Positions 52,646 to 61,491 are shown, counted from the first letter of the stretch. The stretch: 64,000 bases of DNA from Nocardioides caldifontis (GCF_008087345.1 NZ_VHIB01000001.1:372001-436000), one strand, 5' to 3'. The notes: generated by a model from the letters alone, not told the origin. Program-made: numbers and translations.

Positions 52646-54342
52646 CGCAGCACCAGCTCCCGGTAGACCGGGTCGGCCGCCAGCTCGTGGTGGCTCCCCT
52701 CGACGACGGTCCCGTCGGCGCGGACCAGCACCACCCGGTCTGCCTGTGCCAGCAGCGCCGGCGCGGAGGTCAGCACCCACGTCGTACGGTCGGAGCCCGG
52801 CGCGTGCCGCGCCGCGCGGATCCCGGAGGCGATCCGCTGCTCGGTGACCGAGTCGACGGCGGTCGTCGGGTCGTGGAGCACCAGGACCGGTGCGTCCGCG
52901 GCGAGCGCACGGGCGAGGGCGATGCGCTGCCGCTGGCCGCCGGAGTACGCCGCGCCGTCCGGGGTCACGTGCTGCTCGAGCCCGTCGGGCACCAGGGCGA
53001 CCACGTCCGCGGCGGCGGAGGCGTCGAGGAGCTCCACGAGCCGGTCGGGTCCGAGCGCGTCGAGGGGGTCGACGTTGCTGCGGAGCGTCCCCTCGAAGAG
53101 GTCCACCTGGTGCGGGGCGACGACGAGCAGCCGGTGGCGGGCGGTCGTCGAGAGGTCGTCGAGCGGCGAGCCCGCCAGCCGCACCGCTGACGACCCCTCG
53201 GCGAGCAGCCGGACCAGCTCGCCCGCCGCGGCCGGGTCCTCGACCGCGAGGCCGAGCAGCTCGCCTGGGGCCGACCGGAGGGTGAGCGGCGGCAGGTGCT
53301 CGCCGCGGAGCCCGTCGAGCTCGACCGTCGCGGGACCGGCCGGGTCGGTGGGACCGGCGGCGACCAGCGGCGGGGTCGCGAGGTGCTCGACGATCCGGCG
53401 GGCGGAGGCGTGGGCCTGGGCCACCTGGGCGCTGATCGAGCCGAGCACCTCGAGCGGCTCGGCGAGGTACTGCGTCAACCCGACGACCACCACCAGCTCG
53501 CCGATCGTGATCTCCCCCTCGACGGCCAGCCGCCCGGCCAGCAGCGCGACGAGGGCGAGAAAGAGCCCGCCGGTCGTCGAGGTCAGTCCGAGCATCCCGC
53601 CGAACGACTCCGCGCTCCGGATCCCGGCGAGCCGGGCGTGCCGGCTGTGGCCGCGGTACCGCTCCGCGGCGACGTCCTCGGCGCCGATCCCCTTGAGCAC
53701 GCGGAGCCCGCGGACCAGGTCGGTGGCGATGCCGGTGGCGAGCGCCGCGCTCGCCTGGTGGTGCCGGGTCCGCAGCGCGACGACCGGGGTGAGCACCTGG
53801 ATCAGCACGAGGACGAGCGGGGCGCCGAGCAGGACCACGAGCCCGAGCACGACGTCGATCCGGAGCAGCACCCACGCACTGAGCGCGAGCGAGCCGACGG
53901 CGGACGCGGTGTAGCCGAGGGAGCGCAGCGCGAAGCCGACGTTGGTGGTGTCCGAGGTCGCCAGCGACAGCGTCTCGCCGGGCAGCAGCCCCGACCGTGC
54001 GCCGCGGGGATGCAGCGAGTGCGCGGCGATCTCCATCCGGAGCCGGTGCATCTCCCGTTGCACGACTCCGTAGCCGAGCCGGGCGCCGAACCGGTAGGAG
54101 AACGAGAGCACCGTGAAGAGCGCCGCCAGCCCGAGCCCCCACCACAGCAGGAGGTCGAGCGCGGAGGTGGCCACCGCCCGGTCGATGACCAGCCCGATGA
54201 AGACCGGCACGAGCGTCTCGCAGAGCTGCCAGCAGGTGAGGAGCAGCAGGGAGCCGGCCATCGGCGCCCTGTTCCGGCGCAGCCCGCGGACCAGGAGCCC
54301 CCACGGCGTGCGCGGTGGGGGCGGGGTCACGCTGGCAGGCAC
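52642..54342 (-). CDS. ABC exporter half-transporter with degenerate ATP-binding motifs
   Basis: A 566-residue TM-NBD protein. Six TM helices lie in residues 25-290. In the NBD the Walker A region reads LLGLAVEDPAAAGELV with no GxxGxGKS, and the Walker B reads PVLVLHDPTTAVD, with His for Asp and Asp for the catalytic Glu. The signature AYSGGQRQRIALARAL is intact. The protein therefore cannot hydrolyse ATP on its own site and supplies the signature to the partner's site. It is first in the two-gene operon; the start ATG/GTG at 54342 is near a Pro-rich leader. Confidence 0.92.
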   Translation of the reverse strand: MPASVTPPPPRTPWGLLVRGLRRNRAPMAGSLLLLTCWQLCETLVPVFIGLVIDRAVATSALDLLLWWGLGLAALFTVLSFSYRFGARLGYGVVQREMHRLRMEIAAHSLHPRGARSGLLPGETLSLATSDTTNVGFALRSLGYTASAVGSLALSAWVLLRIDVVLGLVVLLGAPLVLVLIQVLTPVVALRTRHHQASAALATGIATDLVRGLRVLKGIGAEDVAAERYRGHSRHARLAGIRSAESFGGMLGLTSTTGGLFLALVALLAGRLAVEGEITIGELVVVVGLTQYLAEPLEVLGSISAQVAQAHASARRIVEHLATPPLVAAGPTDPAGPATVELDGLRGEHLPPLTLRSAPGELLGLAVEDPAAAGELVRLLAEGSSAVRLAGSPLDDLSTTARHRLLVVAPHQVDLFEGTLRSNVDPLDALGPDRLVELLDASAAADVVALVPDGLEQHVTPDGAAYSGGQRQRIALARALAADAPVLVLHDPTTAVDSVTEQRIASGIRAARHAPGSDRTTWVLTSAPALLAQADRVVLVRADGTVVEGSHHELAADPVYRELVLR

Positions 54343-54387
54343 CCGGAGCAGGGTACGGCGGTGCGGCAGCCGCCCCGGAGGCCGGGC

Positions 54388-55974
54388 TCAGACGAGCGTG
54401 CGTTCGCGGCCCTGCCACTCCTTCGCCCGCAGGTCCTTCTTCAGGATCTTGCCGGTCGGGTTGCGCGGAAGGGCGTCGACGATCTCGATCGACCGCGGGC
54501 ACTTGAACTTCGCGAGCCGCTCCTCGCAGAACGCGACGAGCTCCTCGCCGGTCGCCGTGGCCTCCGGCTTCAGCCCGACGATCGCCTTGACCACCTCGCC
54601 CCACCGGTCGTCCGGGACCCCGATGACGGCGACCTCGAGGACCGCCGGGTGCTCGGCGAGGACCCGCTCGACCTCGGGCGAGTAGATGTTCTCGCCGCCC
54701 GAGATGATCATGTCCTTCAGCCGGTCCTCGACGTAGACGTAGCCGCCCTCGTCGACGCGACCGATGTCGCCGGTGCGGAACCAGCCGTCCTCGGTGATCA
54801 CCTTCGCGGTCTCCTCGGGCTTGCCGAGGTACCCCTTCATCAGCTGCGGCGTACGGAACCACAGCTCGCCCGGCTGCCCGGGCTCGACGTCCTTGCCGGT
54901 CGCGACGTCGACGACGCGCATCTCCGCCTCGGGGATCACCGTCCCGGCGGACAGGAGCCGCTCGGGGTGCTCGGCGTCGGTGTGGGCCTCGGGCAGCAGG
55001 TGGGTGATGACGCCGCAGACCTCGGTCAACCCGTAGACCTGCATGAACTGCGTGTTCGGCCAGGCCTCCATCGCCGCGCGGAGCAGCGGGGTCGGCATCG
55101 GCGCGGCGCCGTAGGTGTAGGTCTTGAGCGCGCCGAACAGCTTGATCGCGTCCGGGCCGCTCTGCAGCACCTGGGCGAGCACCGCCGGGACGAGGAAGGT
55201 GCGGTTGGCGCCGTTCATGATCGCCCACGCGAGCGAGGCGCCGTCGGGGTCGCGGGTCATCACGCTGGGGATGCCGTCGAAGATCGAGAAGAGGATGTAC
55301 GACGAGCCGCCGACGTGGAAGAGCGGCATGGCGACGAGCGACTTGTCGCCCTCGTCGAACCCCCAGCCCTCGTGGGCGTTGTCGGTGTGCCGGATCATGC
55401 TCCGGTGGGTGAGCATGACGCCCTTGGGGCGGCCCGTCGTCCCTGAGGAGTACATGACCAGGCAGACGTCGTCGGCCGAGGTCTCCTCCGGCCGGTCGAG
55501 CGCCGTCGAGCCGGCCAGCCAGGCTTCGTACTCGTCCACCTCGGCGCCGTCCGGGGTGACGGTGATGATCTTCTCGACGGTCGTCAGCTTGTCGCGGATC
55601 GCGTCGATCGTCGGCAGCAGCTCGACGCCGACGAAGAGCACCTTCGCGCCGCAGTCGTTGACGGCGTAGTCGACCTCGTCACCGGCCGAGCGCCAGTTGA
55701 CGATCGCGTGCGCGGCACCGATCGACCCCGCCGCCAGGGTGATCTCCACACAGGCCGGGTGGTTCTTGTCGAGGAACGCGACGACGTCGCCCCGACCGAC
55801 GCCCAGCGCCCGGAGCCCGCCGGCCGCGCGCCGGACCCGGTCGTTCCACTCCGACCACGTCCACCGCCGCTGGCCGTACAGCACGGCCTCCCCGTCGGGG
55901 TCCACCGCGGCCCAGTGGGCGAGGGGCTCGTCGAGGGTGCGGGGCTCGGAGGGGAGACGCGTCAGGAAGGTCAT
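54388..55974 (-). CDS. long-chain fatty-acyl-CoA synthetase (FadD-like)
   Basis: A 528-residue ANL enzyme. The P-loop is VCLVMYSSGTTGRPKGVMLTHRS, A5 is FMQVYGLTEVCG, A7-A8 are WFRTGDIGRVDEGGYVYVEDRLKDMIISGGENIYSPEVE, and the catalytic Lys is in NPTGKILKKDLR. It activates fatty acids or related acids to CoA esters. It is alone, 45 bases upstream of the ABC pair on the same strand, and the penicillin-binding gene lies 73 bases further upstream. The ATG at 55974 (MTFLTRLPSEPRTLDEPL) is preferred to a GTG six codons upstream. Confidence 0.92.
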   Translation of the reverse strand: MTFLTRLPSEPRTLDEPLAHWAAVDPDGEAVLYGQRRWTWSEWNDRVRRAAGGLRALGVGRGDVVAFLDKNHPACVEITLAAGSIGAAHAIVNWRSAGDEVDYAVNDCGAKVLFVGVELLPTIDAIRDKLTTVEKIITVTPDGAEVDEYEAWLAGSTALDRPEETSADDVCLVMYSSGTTGRPKGVMLTHRSMIRHTDNAHEGWGFDEGDKSLVAMPLFHVGGSSYILFSIFDGIPSVMTRDPDGASLAWAIMNGANRTFLVPAVLAQVLQSGPDAIKLFGALKTYTYGAAPMPTPLLRAAMEAWPNTQFMQVYGLTEVCGVITHLLPEAHTDAEHPERLLSAGTVIPEAEMRVVDVATGKDVEPGQPGELWFRTPQLMKGYLGKPEETAKVITEDGWFRTGDIGRVDEGGYVYVEDRLKDMIISGGENIYSPEVERVLAEHPAVLEVAVIGVPDDRWGEVVKAIVGLKPEATATGEELVAFCEERLAKFKCPRSIEIVDALPRNPTGKILKKDLRAKEWQGRERTLV

Positions 55975-56047
55975 GGGTCCGGACTGTGACACAGGCCACG
56001 TCCGGCGGCAACGGTTCCGGCCGAGCGCCCGGCGCAGGCGCGGCGGC

Positions 56048-57892
56048 TCAGCGCAGGAACGCCTCCAGCAACGGACCCGCCGTGCTCGACCCGGACGTGC
56101 CGTTCTCCACGAAGACCGCGACCGCGAGGTCGCCGCGGGTGGCGACCATCCAGGCGTGGGTCGGCAGCGAGCCGCCGGGGCCGGCCTCGCCGTGCTCGGC
56201 CGTCCCGGTCTTCGCGCCGATCTCGCCCGGCAGCCCCGCGAGGAACGAGCCGGAGCCCTCGGTCACGACGGCCCGCATCAGCCCGCGAAGCGCCCGCGCC
56301 TCAGCCCCGGTGAGCGGCACGTCCGGCTCCGCCCCGGGGGCCGTCTCCTCCAACAGGTGGGGGACGACGGTGCGTCCCGCCGCGACCGACCCGGCCACGG
56401 CGGCCATCGTCAGCGGCGAGGCGAGCACCCGCCCCTGCCCGATGAGGTCGGCGGCCGCCTCCGTCTCGCTCTCGGGGGCCGGCACCTGCCCGAAGTACGC
56501 CGGGAACCCGAGGTCGAAGTCCTCGCCGAGCCCGAGGGCCTCCGCCGCGGCCGCGAGCGTCCCTTCGTCGAGCCGGTCCCGGGCCTCGATGAAGGCGGTG
56601 TTGCACGAGTGCGCCACGGCCTGCCGGAGCGTGATCCGTCCCAGCATCGACGGCGGGTAGTCGTCGTAGTTCTCGAACCGTTTGCCGTCGACCACCGTCG
56701 AGGCCGGGCAGTCGACGGGGCTCTGCGGCGTCAGCCCGCTGCGCAGCAGGGCCAGGGAGCTGACCAGCTTGAACGTCGAGCCGGGCGCGTACTGCCCGTA
56801 GGTGGCCGCGTTGAGCCCCTCGTTGGCCGGCCCGTTGGCGGCCACCAGGATCGCGCCGTCGGAGGGGCGCAGGGCGACGAGCGCCGCCACCTCGCGCTCC
56901 CCGCCGAGCACCCGCTCGGCCTTCAGCTGCAGCCGGTGGTCGAGCGTGGTCCGCAGCGGCGTCCCGTCGACCGGGCCGTCGTTGAAGAGCGGGCGCCGCT
57001 CGCCCTCCTCGTCCACGGCGGCGACCTCGATGCCGGTGGTGCCGGCGAGCTCCTCGTCGTAGCGGAGCTGGAGCCCGGAGAGCCCGGCCACGTCGCCGGC
57101 CTGGAGCCGCCCCTCGGACTCCTCGACGAGCTCGGCGGTGACCGGTCCGACCCGGCCGAGGATCGGCGCCGCGAAGTCCCGGGTCAGCCCGAGCGGCATC
57201 TCGTCCTCGATCGCCACCGCCCCGCGGATCCGGGAGTACGCCGCGTCGACCTCCCGTGCGTCGTCGGGGCGCAGCACGATCGCCTCGACGAACGCCTTGT
57301 CGCCGGCCGCGCGCACCGCCTCGACGTAGGGCTTCACCTCGACGCCCAGCACGCGGGCGACCCGTGCGGCGCTGTCCGCCGCCAGCCGCGGGGCGACCTT
57401 CGTCTTGTCGATCCCGTAGCGGACCACCGGCCGCTCGGTCACCAGCGGGAACCCCTTCGCGCCCAGGATGTCGCCACGCGCGGCGGAGACGGTGGAGAGC
57501 GACAGCCGCTCGCCCTCCTCCAGCGACGGCTCCACCAGCGACGGCGCCCAGACGACCTCCCACCGGTCGTCGCCCTCGGTGAGCTGGGCGGTGGAGGTGT
57601 AGGACCAGGTGGTCCCGTCGATCTCCCAGCTCCACTCGAGCTCCGCCTCGCCGGAGCCCTCCTCCTCGGTCACGCCGGCGACCGCGACCTCGGGAGACCG
57701 GTCGCCCAGCCCCTCGACGACGCCGTCGAAGGCCGCCTGCGGCGCCTCGCCGCCGAACAGTGCGGCGGGGAGCTCGCCGGCGGTCAGTGCCTGCGCCAGC
57801 TCGTCCGCCGCGTCTTCGGCGCCGTTGTCGTCCGACGTACAAGAAGTCAGGGCGAGGCTGAGCGTGACGAGGGCCGGGAGGAGCATCCGCAT
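56048..57892 (-). CDS. penicillin-binding lipoprotein (class B-like, MecA_N domain)
   Basis: A 614-residue transpeptidase. A lipobox LTSC puts the lipidated Cys at residue 18. Residues 25-125 form an NTF2-like MecA_N domain and the dimerisation domain follows. The transpeptidase has GSTFK (S372, K375), SCN (429-431) and KTG in IGAKTGTAEHG near 560. The C-terminus is complete. It lacks the TM anchor of FtsI/PBP2 and uses a lipid anchor, as in Streptomyces/Nocardioides PBPs of the MecA type. It could give tolerance to beta-lactams (inference). The start ATG is at 57892. Confidence 0.93.
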   Translation of the reverse strand: MRMLLPALVTLSLALTSCTSDDNGAEDAADELAQALTAGELPAALFGGEAPQAAFDGVVEGLGDRSPEVAVAGVTEEEGSGEAELEWSWEIDGTTWSYTSTAQLTEGDDRWEVVWAPSLVEPSLEEGERLSLSTVSAARGDILGAKGFPLVTERPVVRYGIDKTKVAPRLAADSAARVARVLGVEVKPYVEAVRAAGDKAFVEAIVLRPDDAREVDAAYSRIRGAVAIEDEMPLGLTRDFAAPILGRVGPVTAELVEESEGRLQAGDVAGLSGLQLRYDEELAGTTGIEVAAVDEEGERRPLFNDGPVDGTPLRTTLDHRLQLKAERVLGGEREVAALVALRPSDGAILVAANGPANEGLNAATYGQYAPGSTFKLVSSLALLRSGLTPQSPVDCPASTVVDGKRFENYDDYPPSMLGRITLRQAVAHSCNTAFIEARDRLDEGTLAAAAEALGLGEDFDLGFPAYFGQVPAPESETEAAADLIGQGRVLASPLTMAAVAGSVAAGRTVVPHLLEETAPGAEPDVPLTGAEARALRGLMRAVVTEGSGSFLAGLPGEIGAKTGTAEHGEAGPGGSLPTHAWMVATRGDLAVAVFVENGTSGSSTAGPLLEAFLR

Positions 57893-57930
57893 GCTGGCAG
57901 CATGCCACCGGCCGCCGACAGCCCCCCGAC

Positions 57931-57990
57931 AGCCCTCCGCAGCACCCGGCAGCCCTCCGCAGCACCCGGCAGCCCTCCGCAGCCGCCCCC
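57931..57990. repeat. 2.5 tandem copies of a 20-bp unit (AGCCCTCCGCAGCACCCGGC)
   Basis: Full copies lie at 57931-57950 and 57951-57970 and a half copy follows at 57971. They occupy the gap between the divergent PBP and GST genes. No function is evident. Confidence 0.85.
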
Positions 57991-58030
57991 GGCGCGACTA
58001 CCGTCCGCCCTCACCGGGTAGACCTTCCGC

Positions 58031-59005
58031 ATGACCACGGACACGAGCGCCCGCTACGTCACCGAGGGCGAGGCCTTCGACCGCGACATGAGCTACATCC
58101 CCGACCGGGTGACCGCCGAGCCCGGACGGTCGCGCGACCCGTTCGGCGGCGAGGAGCTCGACGTCCCGACCTGGCCGGTGGAGCCCGGCCGCTACCGGCT
58201 GGTGGCCGCCAAGGCCTGCCCGTGGGCGAACCGGTCGATCATCGTCCGCAACCTCCTCGGCCTCGAGCACGTCATCTCGCTCGGGCTCGCCGCCCCGGTG
58301 CACGACGCCCGCTCGTGGACCTTCGACCTCGACGAGGACGGCCGTGACCCGGTGCTCGGGATCCACCGGCTCCAGGAGGCCTACTTCAACCGCTTCCCGG
58401 ACTACCCGCGCGGGATCACCGTCCCGGCGCTCGTCGACGTCGAGACGAAGCAGGTCGTCACCAACGACTTCCCGTGGATCACCCACGACCTCTTCTTCGA
58501 GTGGCGCGAGCACCACCGCCCGGACGCCCCCGACCTCTGGCCGGCCGATCGCCGCGAGGAGATGGAGGACGTGATGCAGCGGATCTTCACCGAGGTCAAC
58601 AACGGCGTCTACCGCTGCGGCTTCGCCGGCTCCCAGCAGGCGTACGACGACGCCTACGACCGGCTCTGGGCGACCATGGACTGGCTGGAGGACCGGCTCG
58701 CCGGCCGGCGTTACCTCATGGGTGACGAGATCACCGAGGCCGACGTCCGGCTCTTCACCACGCTCGTCCGCTTCGACGCCGTCTACCACGGCCACTTCAA
58801 GTGCAACCGCAACCGGTTGACGGAGATGCCGGCGCTGTGGGGCTACGCTCGCGACCTCTTCCAGACTCCCGGGTTCGGCGAGACCGTCGACTTCGGCCAG
58901 ATCAAGGCGCACTACTACGTCGTCCACCAGGACATCAATCCGTCCCGGATCGTCCCGAAGGGGCCGGACCCCACGGTCTGGGCGACACCGCACGACCGCG
59001 GCTGA
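58031..59005 (+). CDS. glutathione S-transferase family quinone reductase (Xi class-like)
   Basis: A 324-residue thioredoxin-fold/helical protein. The active-site motif AKACPWANRSIIVRNLLGLE holds the Cys-Pro-Trp-Ala typical of glutathionyl-hydroquinone reductases. TRx-to-helix transition residues FPWITHDLFFEW and the C-terminal RLTEMPALWGYARDLFQTPGF are characteristic. The family reduces glutathionyl-hydroquinones. Actinobacteria of this group make mycothiol instead, so the physiological thiol is probably mycothiol (inference). The ATG is at 58031, divergent from the PBP gene. Confidence 0.9.
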   Translation: MTTDTSARYVTEGEAFDRDMSYIPDRVTAEPGRSRDPFGGEELDVPTWPVEPGRYRLVAAKACPWANRSIIVRNLLGLEHVISLGLAAPVHDARSWTFDLDEDGRDPVLGIHRLQEAYFNRFPDYPRGITVPALVDVETKQVVTNDFPWITHDLFFEWREHHRPDAPDLWPADRREEMEDVMQRIFTEVNNGVYRCGFAGSQQAYDDAYDRLWATMDWLEDRLAGRRYLMGDEITEADVRLFTTLVRFDAVYHGHFKCNRNRLTEMPALWGYARDLFQTPGFGETVDFGQIKAHYYVVHQDINPSRIVPKGPDPTVWATPHDRG

Positions 59006-59227
59006 TCCGTCCCGCCAGGGAAGTCCCGCCCGTTCCGGGCACTACGACCCGGCTGGCGGGGGAAGTCCGTTGCGCCTGTCATTAGCCCTTTCGGGTGGTA
59101 CGCCTGCGAAAAGCGGTTCTGACCGCCCAAAGTCCCTGCCGACGTGACCCCTGCGTCCGCCACAGTGTGCGACGGCGCCCCAAGTCCTGGGGCGTGACCG
59201 ACCGCGCACCACGCACCAGGAGTCAAC
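59006..59227. promoter_or_regulatory. 222-base region with four AAGTCC repeats upstream of the protease gene
   Basis: AAGTCC occurs at 59021, 59062, 59129 and 59181, usually preceded by G or C runs (GGGAAGTCCC, CCCAAAGTCCC, CCCCAAGTCCTGGGG). The left part also contains CCCGCCAG...CTGGCGGG, a possible terminator stem of the GST gene. The repeats may be regulator sites for the protease; this is inference. Confidence 0.35.
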
Positions 59228-60835
59228 ATGAGAAAGCGACTGACCGTCGCCGCGCTCGCGAGTGCAGCGATGCTGCTCGCTCCGGTCGCCGCCTCTGCCG
59301 AGGAGACGGCGAACCCGTCCGACGCGGGCACGACCGCGAGCGACCCGGACGAGATCAAGCCCTTGCAGCGCGTCAGCGCTTACGTCGAGCCGAGCGTGGC
59401 CTACATCGGCATCGAGTGGAGCGGCTACGTCTTCGACCGCTACAACAAGCAGTACCTCAACAACGGCAACCCGTTCACGTTCAGCATGCAGTGCACGGGC
59501 TACGTCGTGAACCCGGACGGCTACATCGCCACCGCGGGCCACTGCGTGGACCCGAAGGAGGTCGAGGCGACCTTCTTCCAGGCCGCTGCCGAGTGGGCGA
59601 TCGAGAACAACTTCTACGACGGCTTCTGGACCGCCGAGGAGCTCCCGGAGCTGAACAACTACCAGGTACGCAACTCCCAGGAGCGCAACGGCCCTGACCG
59701 CACGGTCACCGCTGCCTGGGGCGTCTCCGCCGGCGGCGTGCAGACCGGCAAGGCGCTTCCTGCCCGGGTCGTGAAGATGCAGCCCTTCGGCCAGGGCGAC
59801 GGCGCGATCCTCAAGGTCGAGGCCGACAACCTCAACGCGCTGCCCCTGTCCGACGAGGACCTGGGAGTCGGCTCGGAGATCGTCGCACTGGGCTACCCCG
59901 CGTCCGTCGACCTGGTGACCGACCAGACCTTCTCCCCGTCCTACAAGGAGGGCGCGATCTCCTCGGAGAAGACGGTCTCCAACGGGCTGCTCAAGGTCTA
60001 CGAGGTCTCCGCGGCGGTCTCCGGCGGCATGAGCGGTGGCCCCACCGTGAACCTCGAGGGTGAGGTCGTCGGCTTCAACAGCTTCAAGGTGAACAGCGCG
60101 GTCGAGACCCAGCAGTTCAACTTCATCCGCCCGGTCGACACCGTGCGGGAGCTGATGGCCGACACCGGCGCGGACAACACGCTCAGCGAGGACACGCAGA
60201 ACTACCGCGACGGGCTCGACGCGTTCTTCGACGGCGACAAGACCGAGGCCGTCGAGAAGCTCGAGGCGGTCGTCGACAGCCAGCCGACCTTCGAGCTCGC
60301 CTCCGAGTACCTCGCCAAGGCCAAGGACCTCCCGGACCCGGTCGACGAGGGCAGCGGTGACGACGAGGGCGGCAACATGGGGCTGATCCTCGGCATCGTC
60401 GGCGGTGTCGTGGTCCTCGCGCTGCTCCTCGGTGGCGTGCTGCTCGCGATGAGCCGTCGCAAGAAGGGCGGCTCCCCGGCCCCGGCCGGCCAGTACGCGC
60501 CGGTCCCGCCGGCCGGTGGCCCCGCGCCGACTGCTCCGTACGTCCAGGGCCCGCCGGCTCCGGCTCCCACGCCGCTGCCCTCGGGCAACGTGCCGCCCGC
60601 ACCGGTCGCGCCTCCGGTGCCGTCGACCCCGGCCGCTCCGACCGGGTTCGTCGCCCCGCCGCCGGCGCCGCAGGCGGCGGCCGCCCCCGAGGCGGTCGTG
60701 CGGCCCGAGGACGAGGCGCCGACGCAGACGGTCACCTCGCCGGTGGTGCAGGACACGACGCTGTTCTGCTCCAACTGTGGCACCAAGGGCGAGCCGAACC
60801 AGCGGTTCTGCAAGCACTGCGGCACCGCGCTCTGA
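59228..60835 (+). CDS. membrane-anchored trypsin-like protease with C-terminal zinc ribbon
   Basis: A 535-residue protein. A signal peptide (MRKRLTVAALASAAMLLAPVAASA) leads to an exported trypsin-like domain with the triad His105 (TAGHC), Asp191 (GQGDGAIL) and Ser269 (SGGMSGGP). Residues 325-375 form a helical stretch (TPR-like: GLDAFFDGDKTEAVEKLEAVVD). A TM segment lies at 385-408, then a Pro/Ala-rich linker, and the last 26 residues are a zinc ribbon (C514, C517, C528, C531). So the protease is outside and the ribbon faces the cytoplasm. The role is unknown. The ATG follows AGGAGTCAAC. Confidence 0.88.
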   Translation: MRKRLTVAALASAAMLLAPVAASAEETANPSDAGTTASDPDEIKPLQRVSAYVEPSVAYIGIEWSGYVFDRYNKQYLNNGNPFTFSMQCTGYVVNPDGYIATAGHCVDPKEVEATFFQAAAEWAIENNFYDGFWTAEELPELNNYQVRNSQERNGPDRTVTAAWGVSAGGVQTGKALPARVVKMQPFGQGDGAILKVEADNLNALPLSDEDLGVGSEIVALGYPASVDLVTDQTFSPSYKEGAISSEKTVSNGLLKVYEVSAAVSGGMSGGPTVNLEGEVVGFNSFKVNSAVETQQFNFIRPVDTVRELMADTGADNTLSEDTQNYRDGLDAFFDGDKTEAVEKLEAVVDSQPTFELASEYLAKAKDLPDPVDEGSGDDEGGNMGLILGIVGGVVVLALLLGGVLLAMSRRKKGGSPAPAGQYAPVPPAGGPAPTAPYVQGPPAPAPTPLPSGNVPPAPVAPPVPSTPAAPTGFVAPPPAPQAAAAPEAVVRPEDEAPTQTVTSPVVQDTTLFCSNCGTKGEPNQRFCKHCGTAL

Positions 60836-60861
60836 CACAGCACCACCACAGCACCAAGCAG

Positions 60862-60902
60862 ACGGCACGTGGCCGGGACCTGGAGTCCCGGCCACGTGCC
60901 GT
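60862..60902. terminator. perfect 18-bp stem, bidirectional terminator
   Basis: The arms 60862-60879 and 60885-60902 (ACGGCACGTGGCCGGGAC and its complement) pair without a mismatch around CTGGA. It lies between the convergent protease and hsp20 genes, 27 and 32 bases from their ends, and is followed by a TCTGTC stretch on the plus strand. Confidence 0.9.
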
Positions 60903-60933
60903 TCTGTCGTCGGTCGCCGCCCCTGACCCGGGG

Positions 60934-61359
60934 TCAGCTGCTGATCTCGCGGCGACCGCTGGAGCTCCCGATCGCGATCTTCCGTGGCTTGGCCTGCTCC
61001 GCGACCGGGATCCGGATCGTCAGGACGCCGGCGTCGTAGTCGGCGGTCAGCGCGTCCACGTCCAGGCTCTCGCCCAGGAACAGCTGGCGGCTGAAGGCGC
61101 CGTAGCTCCGCTCGGCCACGATCCGCTCGACCTTGTCGTCGTCGAAGCGCGGACGGCGCTCGGCGTGGACCGTGAGCACGTTCTTCTCGACGGTGAGGTC
61201 GATGGAGTCGGGGTCGACGCCCGGGACCTCCATCTCGATCACGAACGCCTGGTTGTCACGGAACGCGTCCATGGGCAGCGTGGTGGGTCGCGCCATCGAG
61301 CCGAAGACGCTCTCGGTGAGCCGGTCGAGGTCGCGGAAGGGGTCGGTGCGCATCAGCAT
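60934..61359 (-). CDS. hsp20: Hsp20/alpha-crystallin family small heat-shock protein
   Basis: A 141-residue chaperone. The alpha-crystallin domain spans about 28-125, with MDAFRDNQAFVIEMEVPGVDPDSIDLTVEKNVLTVHAERR in the front, YGAFSRQLFLGESLDVDALTADYDAGVLTIRIPV as the dimer and A-x-x-x-G-V-L region, and the short C-terminal RKIAIGS tail. It holds unfolding proteins during stress. The ATG at 61359 (MLMRTDPFRD) is the usual start of this subfamily. It is divergent from a MerR/HspR-like gene and has a strong promoter (TTGACG-N16-TAAAAT) with an overlapping inverted repeat. Confidence 0.95.
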   Translation of the reverse strand: MLMRTDPFRDLDRLTESVFGSMARPTTLPMDAFRDNQAFVIEMEVPGVDPDSIDLTVEKNVLTVHAERRPRFDDDKVERIVAERSYGAFSRQLFLGESLDVDALTADYDAGVLTIRIPVAEQAKPRKIAIGSSSGRREISS

Positions 61360-61402
61360 GGTCTCGCCTCCTCGTTGGCTTGCGGACCCGGATGGAGGTC
61401 CG

Positions 61403-61450
61403 ATCTCTATCGGTCAATAGAGATTTTATACTCTGCTCGACGCGCGTCAA
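61403..61450. promoter_or_regulatory. hsp20 promoter with overlapping ATCTCTAT inverted repeat
   Basis: On the minus strand the -35 TTGACG (61445-61450) and -10 TAAAAT (61423-61428) are 16 bases apart. The repeat ATCTCTAT-N6-ATAGAGAT (61403-61424) covers the -10 and start region, so a repressor bound there would block hsp20. On the plus strand TATACT (61427-61432) is a candidate -10 for the MerR-type gene. The repeat differs from the HspR HAIR consensus. Confidence 0.75.
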
Positions 61451-61491
61451 GTACAGTGGCTCCTGCATATCTGCGGCTGAGGAGGTGTGGC

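Noticed and set aside
55974-57892. Operon of acyl-CoA ligase and penicillin-binding protein as one pathway
   Set aside because: They are in tandem, 73 bases apart, but have unrelated functions, so co-function cannot be supported.
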